Shown: positions 37,742-47,568 of the stretch, in pieces
Numbering within the stretch: the first letter of the stretch is position 1
Layout of the letters: each line of letters opens with the position of its first letter
Assembly: GCF_027594505.1 (NCBI RefSeq)
Contig: NZ_CP115149.1
Coordinates: forward strand, 372,001 to 436,000
DNA from: Tepidiforma flava
GTDB taxonomy: Bacteria; Chloroflexota; Dehalococcoidia; Tepidiformales; Tepidiformaceae
Reading direction: 5' to 3'
Length of the DNA stretch: 64,000 nucleotides
Position numbers and translations under genes: made by a program
Notes under the pieces: model-generated
Database searches by the model: none
What the model was told of the DNA's origin: nothing
Seen by the model: only the letters and a program-made list of their open reading frames with translations

Positions 37742-40700
37742 GGCCGAGGTCCCGGGCGAGGATGTCGGCCGCGAGGCGGGCCTGGTCGACGCGGTAGATG
37801 ACGTTGGGACCGTCGCGGAAGACTTCGGTGAGGGCCGGCATGGCGGCGAACTTCGCCAGGCCGGCTTCGGTGCCGTGGACGCGCTCCTCGGTGCCAACGA
37901 CGACGTAGCGGACATCATATTTACGGAGGAAGCGCTCGGCGCGGTCGGTGGAGGGGTCGGTGTAGAAGAGCTGGACGTCGGTGCGGCGCTCCCGGACGAG
38001 GTGGGCGTAGTCGGTGCGCTGCTGGATTTGGTGCCAGTCCCAGCCGATGACGGCGGGAAGGCCGGTGTACTGCGAGATGCGGCCAGTCCAGCGGTAGAGC
38101 GGTCCGACGGCTTCGACGATGACCGGCGAGCCTTCGACGTTCTGGCGGAGCCATGCGATGAGCGGGAGGTCTTCATCGAGGCGGAAGGTGACGTCGTCGG
38201 CCGGGGTCGCGTCGCTGCGGGGCTCGGTGAAGACGCCGTGTTCGAAAAAGGCGAAACCGTTGAGCGTGAGGGGCGTGTCGCCGAAGCGGGCCTCCTGGCG
38301 CCGCGGGTGCCGGAGACGAGGAAGAGGCTGGAGGCGACGACGACGGCGGCGAGCGCGGCGACGGCGAGCCCGGCAGCCGCGCGGGCCGGCGCTGCCGCCC
38401 GCGGGCGCGTTCGACGAGGCCGCGGACGGCGTACCAGCCGGCGTAGCCGCCGCCGAGCGCGAAGAGGTGCCACGCCTGGAGGCTGAACTTGAAGACGGTG
38501 TTCATCCGGACGATGTCGTTCTTCAGGGTGACGACATCGACGCCGGCGGCGATGGCGACCGCGAGCGCGAGGAAGAGCGTGGCGATGAGCCGCGGGACAT
38601 CGCGTTCGGACGCGCGCAGGTCGAGCCAGGCGAGGTTCAGCAGGAAGGCCAGGGCGGCGAGCGACATCGCGAGGGTCGCCAGGCCGAAGGGCCACGTGAA
38701 GGCGATGAGCCCTGCGAGGAAGACGGCGAGGGAGGCGACCTCGAGGCGGCCGGCGACGACCGCGAGCACCGGGTTGCGCCCGGGGTCGAAGCCGCGGGCT
38801 TCGAGTTCTTCGCGGCAGCGCAGGGCGACGAACGCTGCCGTGAGCGCGAGGAACACGCCGTACTGGACGACGAACTGGTGGAGCGGCGTGGTCGCCGGGG
38901 CGCGGGTGATGCCGGGGTCGAAGGTTTCGAAGCGGGCGTTGTAGGGGCGAACGCGGCGGCGGAGACGAGGCCGGCGAGCGCGAGCTGACCGAGAGCGGTC
39001 CAGGCGCGGCGCTCGGCTGAGCCGGGCGCGAGGAGCCCGGCGAGGGCGATGGCGCCGGCGGCGATGAGCGCGGCGGTCGGGAAGTCCCGGTGTGGACGGT
39101 GCGGATGAGGCCGACGAAGAGGCCCGCGACGGCGGCCATGACCCAAGGGCGAAGCCGATCGCCGCGCGCGGCGGAGAGCGCGAGCGCCGCGCCGGTGCCG
39201 GCAAGGCTGACGAAGAAGGGAATCCCCATCAGATGGGGGTGGAGGTCGGCGAAGAGGAACGACCAGTACGGGAACTCGGTGATATCGAAGCTGCCGAAGT
39301 GGACCCGGGAGCTGCGCCACCAGTCGAAGGGCGGGAGCTGCGCGCCGCCGAAGAGCCAGCGCCAGAGGCCGCCCGCGATCCCGACGGCGCCGCCGACGAC
39401 GGGCGTGCCCGAGGCGAACGACCTCTGGTTGAGCGCCTGGAGCCGTTCTACCCACTGGTGGGCGGCATCGAGGTTGCCGATGGCGACGAGGAGGAAGGCG
39501 GCGAAGGCGCCGGCGAGGAGCGGTTCGGCGGCGCGCCGCCGGACGGCGGCAATGGATGGGGCCGCCGCGCCCACGAGGCCGCTGACGACGGCGAAGGCAG
39601 CGGCGGCAGCCGTGGCGGCGAAGGTAGGCACGCCCAGGTTGAAGGCGTATTCGGGAAGGATGCCGAAGGCGCGCACCGGCACGGCGAGGTAGAACCACCC
39701 CATGTAGTAGTAGTTGAGGCTGCCGCCGGCAAACCAGGGGTCGTAGGGCGGGAGGATGGTGGAGCGGACGACGGCCGTGAAGTAGGCGATCTCCATCGGC
39801 TTTTCGCCGCCCTGCGGATGGTGCCAGAGGTCGGGATTCGCCATGCGGAGGAGGAGGAAGGCGGCAAAGGCGAGGAGGAAGACGGCCTCGGCGGCGAGCC
39901 AGTTGCGCCACTGGCCGCGGAGGTCGTCCCGCAGGGCGCGGCGGCGGAGGAGGCCGACGGCAACGCCGGCGGCGAGAACGGCGGCAAACGCGGCCCATGC
40001 GAGGCCTTTCGAGAAGTGGAACGGCCCCAGGCGACGGCCATCCAGGTGAAGAGAACGACGGCAAGCGGGCCGAAGAGCTTCGCGAGGCCGTAGCCGCGGC
40101 CGGCGAACGGGCGAAAGAGCCAGGTGACCCACGGCACGGCGGCGAGGCTCGCGGCCTCGAGCCAGAGCAGCCACCAGACCCATGCGGTGCGGTTCAGCCA
40201 GCCGGGGGCATCGAAAACGTCCGTGAAGGTGCCGCCGGACTGCTGGATTTCGGCCTCGGCGGCGGTGAACTGGAGGCCGTTCGAGCGGCCCTGGCGGGGA
40301 GGAGGTTCACGGCGGACTCCGGTCGCGCCTCACTGAGGAGCGCGTAGGCGCGGGCAGGGTCGAAGGCCGCGGTCTTCCGGTAGATGCGGACCTCGGGGTG
40401 GTCGTACACGGTGAACGACTCCTCAGCGCCGGAATCGTCGACCGAGATGCCGAGGAACGAGGGATTGACGGTAAAGGTTGCGACGCGTTGGAAGCCGAGG
40501 TCGCCGGATTCGAGGAGCTGGTAGTAGCGGATGGTGGCCGGGTATTCCCGCTCGAGCTTCGTGACCGAGTCGCGGATGCGGTTGGAAGTGACCGCGACGT
40601 AGTCAGCGCCCGCGAGGCCGGCCTTCGCGGGGTCGCCGGGGACGCCGAAGACGAGGTCGCGGATTTTTCCGGCGCGTCGGTGCGGTACATGTCGAGTTCG

Positions 40701-42265
40701 ACGAAGCGGTACGCGCGGGGCCGGCCGGGGAGGTCCCGTGGCACGGGGTCGTCCCAGATTTCGGTGGTGATGGCGCTGCCGGGGGGACGTTCGCGTAGAC
40801 CCAGCGGGTGGCGGCGATGCGGGGGTGCTCTTCGAGGTAGACGCGCTGGAAGGCGAGCGCCCACCATGCCGAGGTCCCGAGGACGATGGCGAGCGCGGCG
40901 AACGCGAGGGCGCGGGCGCGCGGCGGGGGCAGGGACGCGCGGACGCAGCCGCGGGGAGCCGGAAGCCGGCGCGGCTTCGCTCGAGCAGCTGAAGCAGGCC
41001 CCACGCGGCGAAGAGGCAGAGGACAGGGTACATCGGCAGGAAGTAGCGCATGAACGCGACGAAGCGCGGCCCCCAGAAGCCGAAGACGAGCAGGGCGAAG
41101 GCGAGCGGCAGGAGGAGGATGAGGTCGCGGGAGCGGGCGGTTCGAACCGCGGCTGCGATGAGGCCGGCGAATGCGGCGGCGGCGAGGACGGGACCGAGGC
41201 CCCAGAGGGTGATATTGCGGAGGGCTGTGAGGAACGGCGTCGTGCCCGCGAACTGGATGAACGGCGGATAATCGGCGTTGCCCTGCTGAAAGTCGCGTTC
41301 GCGCTGGATGTCGTCCCACCACCGCTGGTTGAGGGCGAAATCCCATACGTGGGGGCCGGCGAAGGCGTAGGGCTGGGCGACGCGGAAGACGAGGAGCGAG
41401 ACAGCGCCGGCGAGGCAGAGCATGGAGACGTCGCTCAGCCAGGCCGAGCCGTGGCGGGGCGGCGGCTCGCTCCCGTCCCATCGGGCGGCGAGACGGCGGA
41501 GGTCATAGAGCGCGATGCGGACGGCGAAGGCGAGGACGGGGATGGCGGCGAAGATCGCGCCGTTGACCTTGCAGGCCGTGGCGAGGCCGATGCTGGCGCC
41601 GAAGCCGATGGCGAGCCACCAGGCGCGGGAGCCTTCGGCGCGCACTCCAGTGAACGGAGAAAAGGAGGGTGAGGAGGGCGAAGACGTTGAGGTACGGGTC
41701 CATCGCCCAGAAGTGGGCGAGCTGGGTCGGAAGGACGGCGAGGGCGTAGAGGAGGGCCGCGAGGAGGCCAAGGCGGCGGCTGCCGAGGGCGCTGCCGAGG
41801 AGGAAGACGAGGAGGATGGCGAACACATCGAAGGCGGCCGTCACCTGGCGGCCGGAGGCGACCGTCGCGGCGTAGGAGTTGCCCGGGCCGGGCGGGTCGT
41901 CGCCGCGAAGGGTGGCGACGGCTTTGACGAGGAAGAGCGGGAAGGTGCCATAGACGTAGGAGTTGGTTTCGCCGTCGTTGTAGGGATTGAGCGGCGAACC
42001 GGCGGTATCGAAGTAGCCGCCGATGCTGCCGGGCCAGTCGATGCGGTTCGCGACGAGGGAGAGGAACCGCTCATCAGGGTGCATCTGGAGGGGTAGTCGG
42101 CTTCCGGCGGCTGGTCCCAGCCGAGCCCGTGGAAGCGAAGGACGGCGCCGAGGACCAGGACCGCGGCGAGCCCGGCCTGCCAGGTGAGGACGCGCGCGAG
42201 GAAGCCGGACCGCAGGGCGGCGAGGCGGCCGCGGGCGGGCGTGACGGCGGGGAGGTCTCGGCCAC
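37731..42265 (-). CDS. Giant membrane protein: GT-C glycosyltransferase fused to DUF2298/'YYY' domain (about ten frameshifts)
   Basis: About 1,510 residues. The N-terminal half is a GT-C transferase: first span RVLTWQAGLAAVLVLGAVLR, the acidic loop QMHPDERFLSL, then GLATACKVNGAIFA, WWDDIQRERDFQQGNADYPP and FMRYFLPMYPVLCLF. Its outer domain leads through GLQFTAAEAEIQQSGGTF into the second half, which carries LNYYYMGWFYLAVP (the YYYxG mark), YWSFLFADLHPHLMGIPFF and NTVFKFSLQAWHLFALG. Breaks lie near 42095, 41650, 40955, 40780, 40670, 40295, 40025, 39085, 38955, 38400 and 38295. Joining at 40295 with one more C leaves no stop between the halves. The GTG start has GGAGGAG just upstream. Confidence 0.82.
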
Positions 42266-42288
42266 GCGCTCCTCCAGTGGTGGGCTAC

Positions 42289-42294
42289 AGGATA
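42289..42294 (-). promoter_or_regulatory. -10 box of the giant GT-C gene
   Basis: TATCCT on the minus strand, giving a leader of roughly 17-18 bases that includes GGAGGAG before the GTG. The 249-base gap between this gene and gap also holds a small hairpin, TCAGCG/CGCTGA at 42401-42416. Confidence 0.45.
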
Positions 42295-42514
42295 CGGCCG
42301 GCGGGCGTTCGGGACAGGAAACGGGCCGCGGGCCGGCCGGCGCTGCATCCGCGGTCCGGGCGTCCGGGGCGCGGAGCACCGCCGAAGGCAAGGCGGCGGC
42401 TCAGCGACGCCGCTGACCGCGGGCGGAGGCGCCGGGGCCTCGCGAACGGGCCGGGAACGGCGCTGCCCTCGCGGAGCGCGGGGGCAGCGGGTCCGGGACG
42501 AACGGGAGCGGGGG

Positions 42515-43532
42515 CTACAGGCCTTGTTCGGCGACGAAGGCGGCGAGGTCGCTGAGGCGGCAGGCGTAGCCCCACTCGTTGTCGTACCAGGCCGCGACCT
42601 TCACGAGGTTGCCCCCGACGACGTTGGTGGAGAGGCCATCGACGATGGACGAGCGCTCGTCGCCTTTCATGTCCATGGAGACGACGGGGTCCATGGTGAT
42701 GCCGAGGATGCCCTTCATCTTCTCGGCGGCGGTTTCGCGGATGAGGTCGTTGAGGGCGTCTTTGGTGATGTCCTTCTCGGTGAGGGCGACGACTTCGACG
42801 ATGGAGACGGTGGGCGTGGGTACGCGGTAGGCGAGGCCGTCGAGCTTGCCTTCGACCTCGGGGATCACGAGCTTGAGGGCGCGGGCGGCGCCGGTGGAGG
42901 TGGGGACGATGTTGAGGGCGCCGGCGCGCATTTCGCGGAGAGTCGCTGCCGGCGGCTTTGTCGAGGATCTGCTGGGAGTTGGTGTAGGAGTGGATGGTGG
43001 TCATCTGGCCTTTGACGAGGCCGAGGTTGTCGACGATGACCTTGACGACGGGGGCGAGGCCGTTGGTGGTGCAGGAGGCGTTGGAGATGACGTGGTGCTT
43101 CGCCGGGTCGTAGGCCTCGGGGTTGACGCCGAGGACGATGGTGACGTCTTCGTTCTTGGCGGGGGCGGAGATGATGACCTTCTTGACCGAATCGCGGCGG
43201 TGCGCGGCGGCTTTCGTGGCGTCGGTGAAGAGGCCGGTGGATTCGATGACGATGTCGGCGCCGACGGAGCCCCACGGGATGGCGCCGGGGTCGCGCTCGG
43301 CGAAGACGCGGACGGTGCGGCCGTCGACGACGAGCGCGTCCTGCTCGGCGCGGATATCGCGGTTCCAGCGGCCGTAGTTGGAGTCGTACTTGAGGAGGTT
43401 AGCGTTGACGTCGGTGGCGACGAGGTCGTTGATGGCGACGACTTCGAGCTTGCCGGCGTAGCGGTCGGTGATGGCTTTGAAGACCTGGCGGCCGATGCGG
43501 CCGAAGCCGTTGATGCCGATCCTGGTGACCAA
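42515..43532 (-). CDS. gap: Glyceraldehyde-3-phosphate dehydrogenase, type I (one frameshift)
   Basis: Oxidises glyceraldehyde 3-phosphate with NAD(P) in glycolysis; about 339 residues. RIGINGFGRIGRQVFKAI (Rossmann), SNASCTTNGLAPVVKVI (active Cys), TTIHSYTNSQQILDKAAG (catalytic His before a break near 42950), RAGALNIVPTSTGAARAL, and the end WYDNEWGYACRLSDL. TTG start with GGAGGG 8 bases before it. Glycolysis is also represented by pyruvate kinase at the window end. Confidence 0.97.
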
Positions 43533-43610
43533 GGGAGTCCCTCCGGTGGGTGGTTCGTGTTCGTAGCCTAGCGGGCAGGCACTAACGTTCCACCCGCCGA
43601 ATGGCCGGGT

Positions 43611-43931
43611 TCAGGCGAGCTTCACGGCCGTGCCGGAGGCGGTGATCATGAGCATCTGGCCGCCGACGGTCTCGTAATCGATTTTGACGCCGACGACGGC
43701 ATCAGCACCGAGCTGCTGGGCGTACTGGAGCATCTCGGCGACGGCGTGGTCGCGGCCCTTGCGGAGCTCCTCTTCGTACTTGCCCGAGCGGCCGCCGACG
43801 ATGTTGCGGAAGCCGGCGGCGATGTCCTTGAAGACGTTGACACCGAGGATGACTTCGCCCGCGACGAGGCCGAGGTACTGCTGGATGGGGCGGCCTTCGA
43901 CGGTGTTGGTGGTGGTGAGGATGATGGCCAT
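43611..43931 (-). CDS. YbjQ/DUF74 family protein
   Basis: 106 residues, intact. YbjQ proteins form pentamers of unknown function and carry a heavy-metal-binding-like fold. Seen: [47 protein letters not shown] and [21 protein letters not shown] lies 7 bases before ATG, and TAGACT at 43978-43973 is a probable -10 box. It is divergent from a pair of very small genes across a palindrome-rich gap. Confidence 0.9.
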   Translation of the reverse strand: MAIILTTTNTVEGRPIQQYLGLVAGEVILGVNVFKDIAAGFRNIVGGRSGKYEEELRKGRDHAVAEMLQYAQQLGADAVVGVKIDYETVGGQMLMITASGTAVKLA

Positions 43932-43972
43932 GCGAAACCTCCGGGCGGGGATTTGGGGCCGTGCGCATCCCC

Positions 43973-43978
43973 AGTCTA
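43973..43978 (-). promoter_or_regulatory. -10 box of the YbjQ-like gene
   Basis: TAGACT on the minus strand, about 42 bases before the ATG; the palindromes at 44002-44026 begin just behind its -35 region. Confidence 0.4.
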
Positions 43979-44001
43979 GCGGAGCGGGGATGTTCCCGGA
44001 T

Positions 44002-44051
44002 GTTCACTGAACCTATCGATCGATAGCCTACGCGTATGGCTATTCCGGAAT
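44002..44051. promoter_or_regulatory. Cluster of three perfect palindromes in a divergent promoter
   Basis: GTTCACTGAAC at 44002-44012, CTATCGATCGATAG at 44013-44026 directly next to it, and ATTCCGGAAT at 44042-44051. The second overlaps the TAGCCT box (44024-44029) that stands 6 bases before the ATG at 44036. The patch is much richer in AT than its surroundings. Confidence 0.5.
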
Positions 44052-44130
44052 CGATGCCGAATTTCGCCTACCTCGCACAGCGCGGCCGGCCGATGCTGGA
44101 GGTGAACCCCGCGAAGGAGAACGACGATGA
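44036..44130 (+). CDS. Very small leaderless gene, about 31 residues (frameshift assumed)
   Basis: MAIPESMPNFAYLAQRGRP then MLEVNP. TAGCCT plus 6 bases precedes the ATG, the leaderless layout seen at folD and aspS. As written, the frame runs on antisense to the HAD gene, but one more C in the C4 run near 44106-44109 gives the end NPREGERR and a TGA (44128-44130) overlapping the next ATG. No family known. This is an inference from promoter and coupling, not from homology. Confidence 0.4.
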
Positions 44131-44252
44131 AGCGGAAGCTGGTGACCTGCCCGAAGTGCGAACTGGAATTCACCTCGAACCGGGAGCTGACCTACTGCCC
44201 GGGGTGCCACGCGCTGGTGGAGCCGCGAGCGCGCGCGGCGGCGGGGCGTTAG
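44127..44252 (+). CDS. Small zinc-ribbon protein, 41 residues
   Basis: MKRKLVTCPKCELEFTSNR followed by ELTYCPGCHALVEPRAR and a basic tail. Two CPxC knuckles 16 residues apart form one treble-clef or rubredoxin-like zinc site. AAGGAG lies 7 bases before the ATG. Intact. It ends 4 bases inside the convergent HAD gene. It is too short for standard gene callers and may be missed in annotations. Nucleic-acid or partner binding is likely; the role is unknown. Confidence 0.72.
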   Translation: MKRKLVTCPKCELEFTSNRELTYCPGCHALVEPRARAAAGR

Positions 44253-44922
44253 CCGGCGGGGGCCCGGCCTTCCCAGCGGCGGAGGATGGCCTCGCGGAGG
44301 GCGGCGGGGGAAGGTATTTCGATGCCGCCGGGGTCGGGCTCGACCGCCCACACGGCGGTGAAGGCGATGGCGCCGGCGCGGTCGGCAGCGGCGCGTTCGT
44401 GGCGGCCGGGGGCGACGAACGCGGTTTCGGTGGGATGCGTGTCGAGCAGGCTGAGGCACTCGGCGAGCTGGTCGGCCGGGGCGTAGGCGCCGCCGCGGGG
44501 CGGAACGATGACGGTGAGGAAGCGGTCGAGGCCGGTCGACTCGGCGTGTTTTCGGGCGAGGGGGTAGGGGAGCCGCGAAATCGCGGCCATCTCGATGAGT
44601 TCGCCGCGGAGCTCATCGAGCGCCATGCCGATGCCCTCGAAGACGAGCAGCCGTTTGAGGGCGCTGCGGGCGGCGTACTGTTCGCAGAGGGCTTCGGCGG
44701 CGTCGCGCTCGCGCGGGTCATCGAGGAGGATGCGGAGCGCCTCGCGCCAGGGCGGGCGTGGTAGGCGTCGGCGAGGTCGCGGGCGGAGATGCGGCGGCCC
44801 GTGACGGCGGCGACGGCTTCTTCGAGGGCGTAGGTGAAGGCGGGGCGGCTATCGATGAGGGCGCGGTCGAGGTCGAACACCACGAGGCGCGGGCGCGGGC
44901 GTCCGCTGCCGACGAGGGGCAT
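44249..44922 (-). CDS. HAD superfamily hydrolase (one frameshift)
   Basis: About 224 residues. Motif I is RLVVFDLDRALIDSRPAFTYALEEA (nucleophile and acid Asp). An alpha-helical cap follows, then GLDRFLTVIVPPRG and the motif IV region DTHPTETAFVAPGRHERAAADRAG. The frame breaks near 44758. In motif I the usual DGTL is DRAL. The ATG shares one base with the stop of the transferase gene (TGATG). Substrate unknown; co-transcription with a nucleotidyltransferase suggests a sugar or cofactor phosphate. Confidence 0.82.
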
Positions 44923-45514
44923 CAGCGGACGGCGGCGAAGAAGCGGTCGCGCGCGGCCTGGTACTCCTCGGGGGTGTTGAAGGTGAGGTCGAGGAGGTCG
45001 CCGGCGTCGACTTCGGCGTGGCGGCTTTCGTGGGCGCGGAGGATGCCGCGGAGTCCCTCGCTGGCATCGTCGGCGCGCATGAGCTCTTCGCGGAGGCGGC
45101 CGGCGACGACGACGGGGTGGCCGTGTTTCCCGGCGTGGACGGGGATGGTGTAGTCCGCCTCGGCGGGATGGCCTTCGTAGAGGGCGCGGAGGAAGGCGGC
45201 GGGCCGGGGCTGGTCGACGTCTTCGATGAGGATGCGGTCGGCGTCGCGGTTGGCGGCCTTGGCGCCGATGCGGAGGGAGCCGGCGCGGCCGAGCTGGAAG
45301 CGGGGTTGAACATGATGCGGCAGGGGATGCCGCGGAGCTGGCGGGAGACGTCGTCGGCGCGGTAGCCGAGGACGACGATGACTTCATCGGCGCCGGCTTC
45401 CCAGAGCTGTTCGAGTTCGTAGCGGATGAGGGGCTGTCCGCCCCAGTCGAGGAGGGGCTTGAGGGTGCCCATGCGCTGGGAGATGCCGGCGGCGAGGATG
45501 ATGGCGGAGTTCAT
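44922..45514 (-). CDS. MobA-like nucleotidyltransferase (one frameshift)
   Basis: About 198 residues of the NTP-transferase fold used by molybdenum-cofactor cytidylyl/guanylyl transferases and sugar nucleotidyltransferases. Start AIILAAGISQRMGTLKPLL (nucleotide loop with Lys), then IRYELEQLWEAGADEVIVVLGY. After a break near 45300: RFQLGRAGSLRIGAK, ILIEDVDQPRPAAFLRAL, and HPVVVAGRLREELM. The metal Asp motif is EDVDQP, as in MocA-type enzymes. -10 TACACT (45530-45525) and AGGAG give it a promoter with a very short leader. Confidence 0.85.
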
Positions 45515-45524
45515 GGCGACTCCT

Positions 45525-45530
45525 AGTGTA
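45525..45530 (-). promoter_or_regulatory. -10 box of the MobA-like gene
   Basis: TACACT followed by AGGAGTCGCC and the ATG: a 10-base gap that holds the ribosome site, so the leader is minimal. Confidence 0.45.
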
Positions 45531-45556
45531 GGAAGGCCTGCGGCTTGGGGCGATGG

Positions 45557-46482
45557 TCAGGCGCGGGCGGCCGCGGCGGCCTGGAAGGTGTTCTCGACGC
45601 CGAATTCCCGGGTGAGGATGCGGAGGAATTCGTGGATGGGCGGCGCGAGGATGCGGTTGCGGAGGATGTGGACGCCGACTTCGAGCTGCGCGGGCTGCTC
45701 CATTTCGCGGATTTCGACGCGGGCGAGGGTGCCGCGCTCCCGTTCGCGCTCGAAGGAGACGACGGGGAGGATGGCGACGCCGAGGCCGGCTTCGACCATG
45801 TGCTTCGTGGTCTCCATGTCGTCGAGCTCCATGACGGATTCGGGGACGACGCCGGCGCGGAGGAACATGGAGTAGACCAGGCTGTGGTAGCTGGAGCCGC
45901 GTTCGAAGAAGAGGAACGGCTGGCGGCCGGCTTCGGCGATCGAGACGCGGCCCTTTTCGGCGAAGGGGTGGTCCGGGGGAACGACGAGGGCGAGGTCGTC
46001 GTTGTAGAGGTGGAGCGACTGGATTTCGGGGTGCTGAGCGAGGCGGGTAACGGCAACGTGGAAGTCGCCGGCGAGGAGGGAGTCGATGATGTCTTCGGTC
46101 TGGCCGGTGGCGAGGTGGATGTGGACGCGCGGGCGGAGCTCGCGGAACTTTTTGAGGATGCGGGGAGGACGTAGGTGGCGATGGAGGTGGAGGCGCCGAT
46201 GCGGATGGTGCCGACTTCGCCGTGGCGGACGGCTTCGATGGCGTCGGTGCCTTCCTGGACGGCGGTGAGGGCGCGCTGGGCGTGGGGCATGAAGGCGCGG
46301 CCGGCATCGGTCAGGGTGACGCTGCGGCCGGTGCGTTCGAAGAGGCGCTCGCCGAGCTCGCGCTCGAGGGACTGGATGCGGGCGGTGACGGATGGCTGGG
46401 TGAGGAAGAGGGCCTCGGCAGCACGGCTGAAGGAGCGGTGGTGAGCGACCTGGATGAAGGCTTCGAGCTGTGCCAGTTCCAC
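45557..46482 (-). CDS. LysR family transcriptional regulator (one frameshift)
   Basis: About 308 residues. N-terminal helix-turn-helix LEAFIQVAHHRSFSRAAEALFLTQPSVTARIQSLE, then the linker helix and a periplasmic-binding-like effector domain: VGTIRIGASTSIATYVLP, a break near 46165, LALVVPPDHPFAEKG, LFFERGSSYHSLVY and EAGLGVAILPVVSFERE. GTG start with GGAGGAA 5-11 bases before it. Similar to CysB/CbbR-like regulators. It stands between ferredoxins and a MobA-like gene; target and ligand unknown. Confidence 0.92.
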
Positions 46483-46514
46483 GGGGTTCCTCCGCGGCGG
46501 GGTGCCGTCGGTTT

Positions 46515-46769
46515 TTAGGGTAGCGCCTGGGAACGGTAGAAGTTGGCGTTGATCTCGATGTAGCGGCGCATGTCGCCTTCGAGGGAGGCGTCGTGAGCGA
46601 TGGCGCTGACGGGGCAGGCGAGCTCGCAGGCGGCGCAGTCGATGCACTGGTCGGGGTTGATGTAGTACTGCGGAGCGTCGTCGGTGGTGTGGATGCAATC
46701 GACGGGGCAGACGTCGACGCAGGAGGCATCTTTGACGCCGATGCAGGGTTCGGTGATGACATAGGGCAT
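46515..46769 (-). CDS. 7Fe ferredoxin, [3Fe-4S][4Fe-4S]
   Basis: 84 residues, intact; small electron carrier. MPYVITEPCIGVKDASCVDV then CPVDCIH gives the first cluster set with the longer spacing C-x7-C-x3-C typical of FdxA-type proteins. DQCIDCAACELACPVSAI gives the [4Fe-4S] set CxxCxxCxxxCP. It starts 3 bases after the [2Fe-2S] ferredoxin stop, so the two are co-transcribed. Confidence 0.95.
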   Translation of the reverse strand: MPYVITEPCIGVKDASCVDVCPVDCIHTTDDAPQYYINPDQCIDCAACELACPVSAIAHDASLEGDMRRYIEINANFYRSQALP

Positions 46770-46772
46770 GGG

Positions 46773-47107
46773 TCAGCGGGCCTCCTGGCGTGCGAATGGG
46801 TCGGGGAAGACGCCGGTCTTTTCGACGACGATGTCGCCGAGGACGCGGGCCTGGCAGGCGAGGCGGAGGCGGGGGTCTTCGATGGCGCGCGGGCCGCGCT
46901 GGCGGATGAGGTTGGCGCGTTCGAATCGGCCCATGACGCTGAGGCGGCCGAGGCCGGAGATGACGGTCATGGCGCAGTTGGTGCATTCGCCGTTGCGGCT
47001 GCAGCCGACGGGCCAGTAGTAGCCGGCGGCGTTGGCGGCATCGAGGACGGTTTCGTTATGGGGTGCGGGGAATTCGAAGCCCCGGGCTCGACGCGGACGC
47101 GGTGCAC
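46773..47107 (-). CDS. [2Fe-2S] ferredoxin (one frameshift)
   Basis: About 111 residues. HNETVLDAANAAGYYWPVGC then CSRNGECTNCAMTVISG shows the C-x5-C-x2-C cluster loop (adrenodoxin-type spacing), and the fourth Cys is in RLRLACQARVLGD. The frame breaks near 47085 (VRVEPG to FEFPAP), close to the start. GTG at 47105-47107 is the best start but has no ribosome site. First gene of the ferredoxin pair; the tRNA-Ala gene lies 47 bases upstream. Confidence 0.87.
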
Positions 47108-47154
47108 GGCCGGTATTGTGCGGCGAGGCGCGGGGGCTGTCGATGGTGTGGGGG

Positions 47155-47230
47155 TGGTGGAGACGAGGGGACTCGAACCCCTTACCTCAGCAATGCGAAT
47201 GCTGCGCTCTCCCAGATGAGCTACGTCCCC
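47155..47230 (-). tRNA. tRNA-Ala (anticodon CGC)
   Basis: 76 bases with encoded CCA. Acceptor GGGGACG pairs with CGTCTCC (one G-T pair). D arm GCTC/GAGC. Anticodon stem CAGCA/TGCTG with loop TTCGCAT, anticodon CGC for GCG. T arm AGGGG-TTCGAGT-CCCCT. All invariant bases are present. It suits the heavy use of GCG codons in this genome. Confidence 0.96.
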
Positions 47231-47238
47231 ACGATGAA

Positions 47239-47268
47239 CGAGCCGCCTCCATCGTAGGAAGCGGCTCG
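47239..47268. terminator. Hairpin between tRNA-Ala and the small zinc-ribbon gene
   Basis: CGAGCCGC / GCGGCTCG, extended by TCC/GGA after one unpaired base on each side. It lies just downstream of the small zinc gene on the minus strand, without a T run. Confidence 0.4.
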
Positions 47269-47293
47269 CGGCTGGGTCAACTGGTGCGGAGGG

Positions 47294-47464
47294 CTAGGAG
47301 CGGTGGGAGGAGCCCCGGCCGATGCGGTAGGAGGTTTCGCCGGTGAACTCGCGCTCTTTGCCGCACTTCTTACACCGCCCGGGCGTCAGCTCTCCACGCG
47401 GAGGTTCGAGGATCCAGTGATGCACGCATTCCGCGACTACCTGGAGCGCTTCGGCCTTGGACAT
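47294..47464 (-). CDS. Small zinc-ribbon protein, 56 residues
   Basis: MSKAEALQVVAECVHHWILE, then a PRGELTPGRCKKCGKEREF stretch with C-x-H and CKxCG metal ligands, then a basic Ser-rich tail. Intact. The frame is open to an earlier start near 47524, but the ATG at 47462-47464 has GGGGA 7-11 bases before it. Proteins with the pattern CxHHWIL...CKxCG are common as unnamed small proteins in Chloroflexota, as far as I recall; function unknown. Confidence 0.75.
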   Translation of the reverse strand: MSKAEALQVVAECVHHWILEPPRGELTPGRCKKCGKEREFTGETSYRIGRGSSHRS

Positions 47465-47568
47465 GCAACTATCCCCTGGGTCGTTCAGGTTGTGGTGTTT
47501 GGCCAGGGCTAAGCACCCCGCCACCGGCCGGGGTCAGTGTAGTCGGGGTTATAGACGGTTTCAATCGT

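Noticed and set aside
40183-40320. Two separate genes (GT-C and YYY protein)
   Set aside because: The second part has no start codon or ribosome site of its own, and one added C joins the frames with a natural outer-domain sequence.
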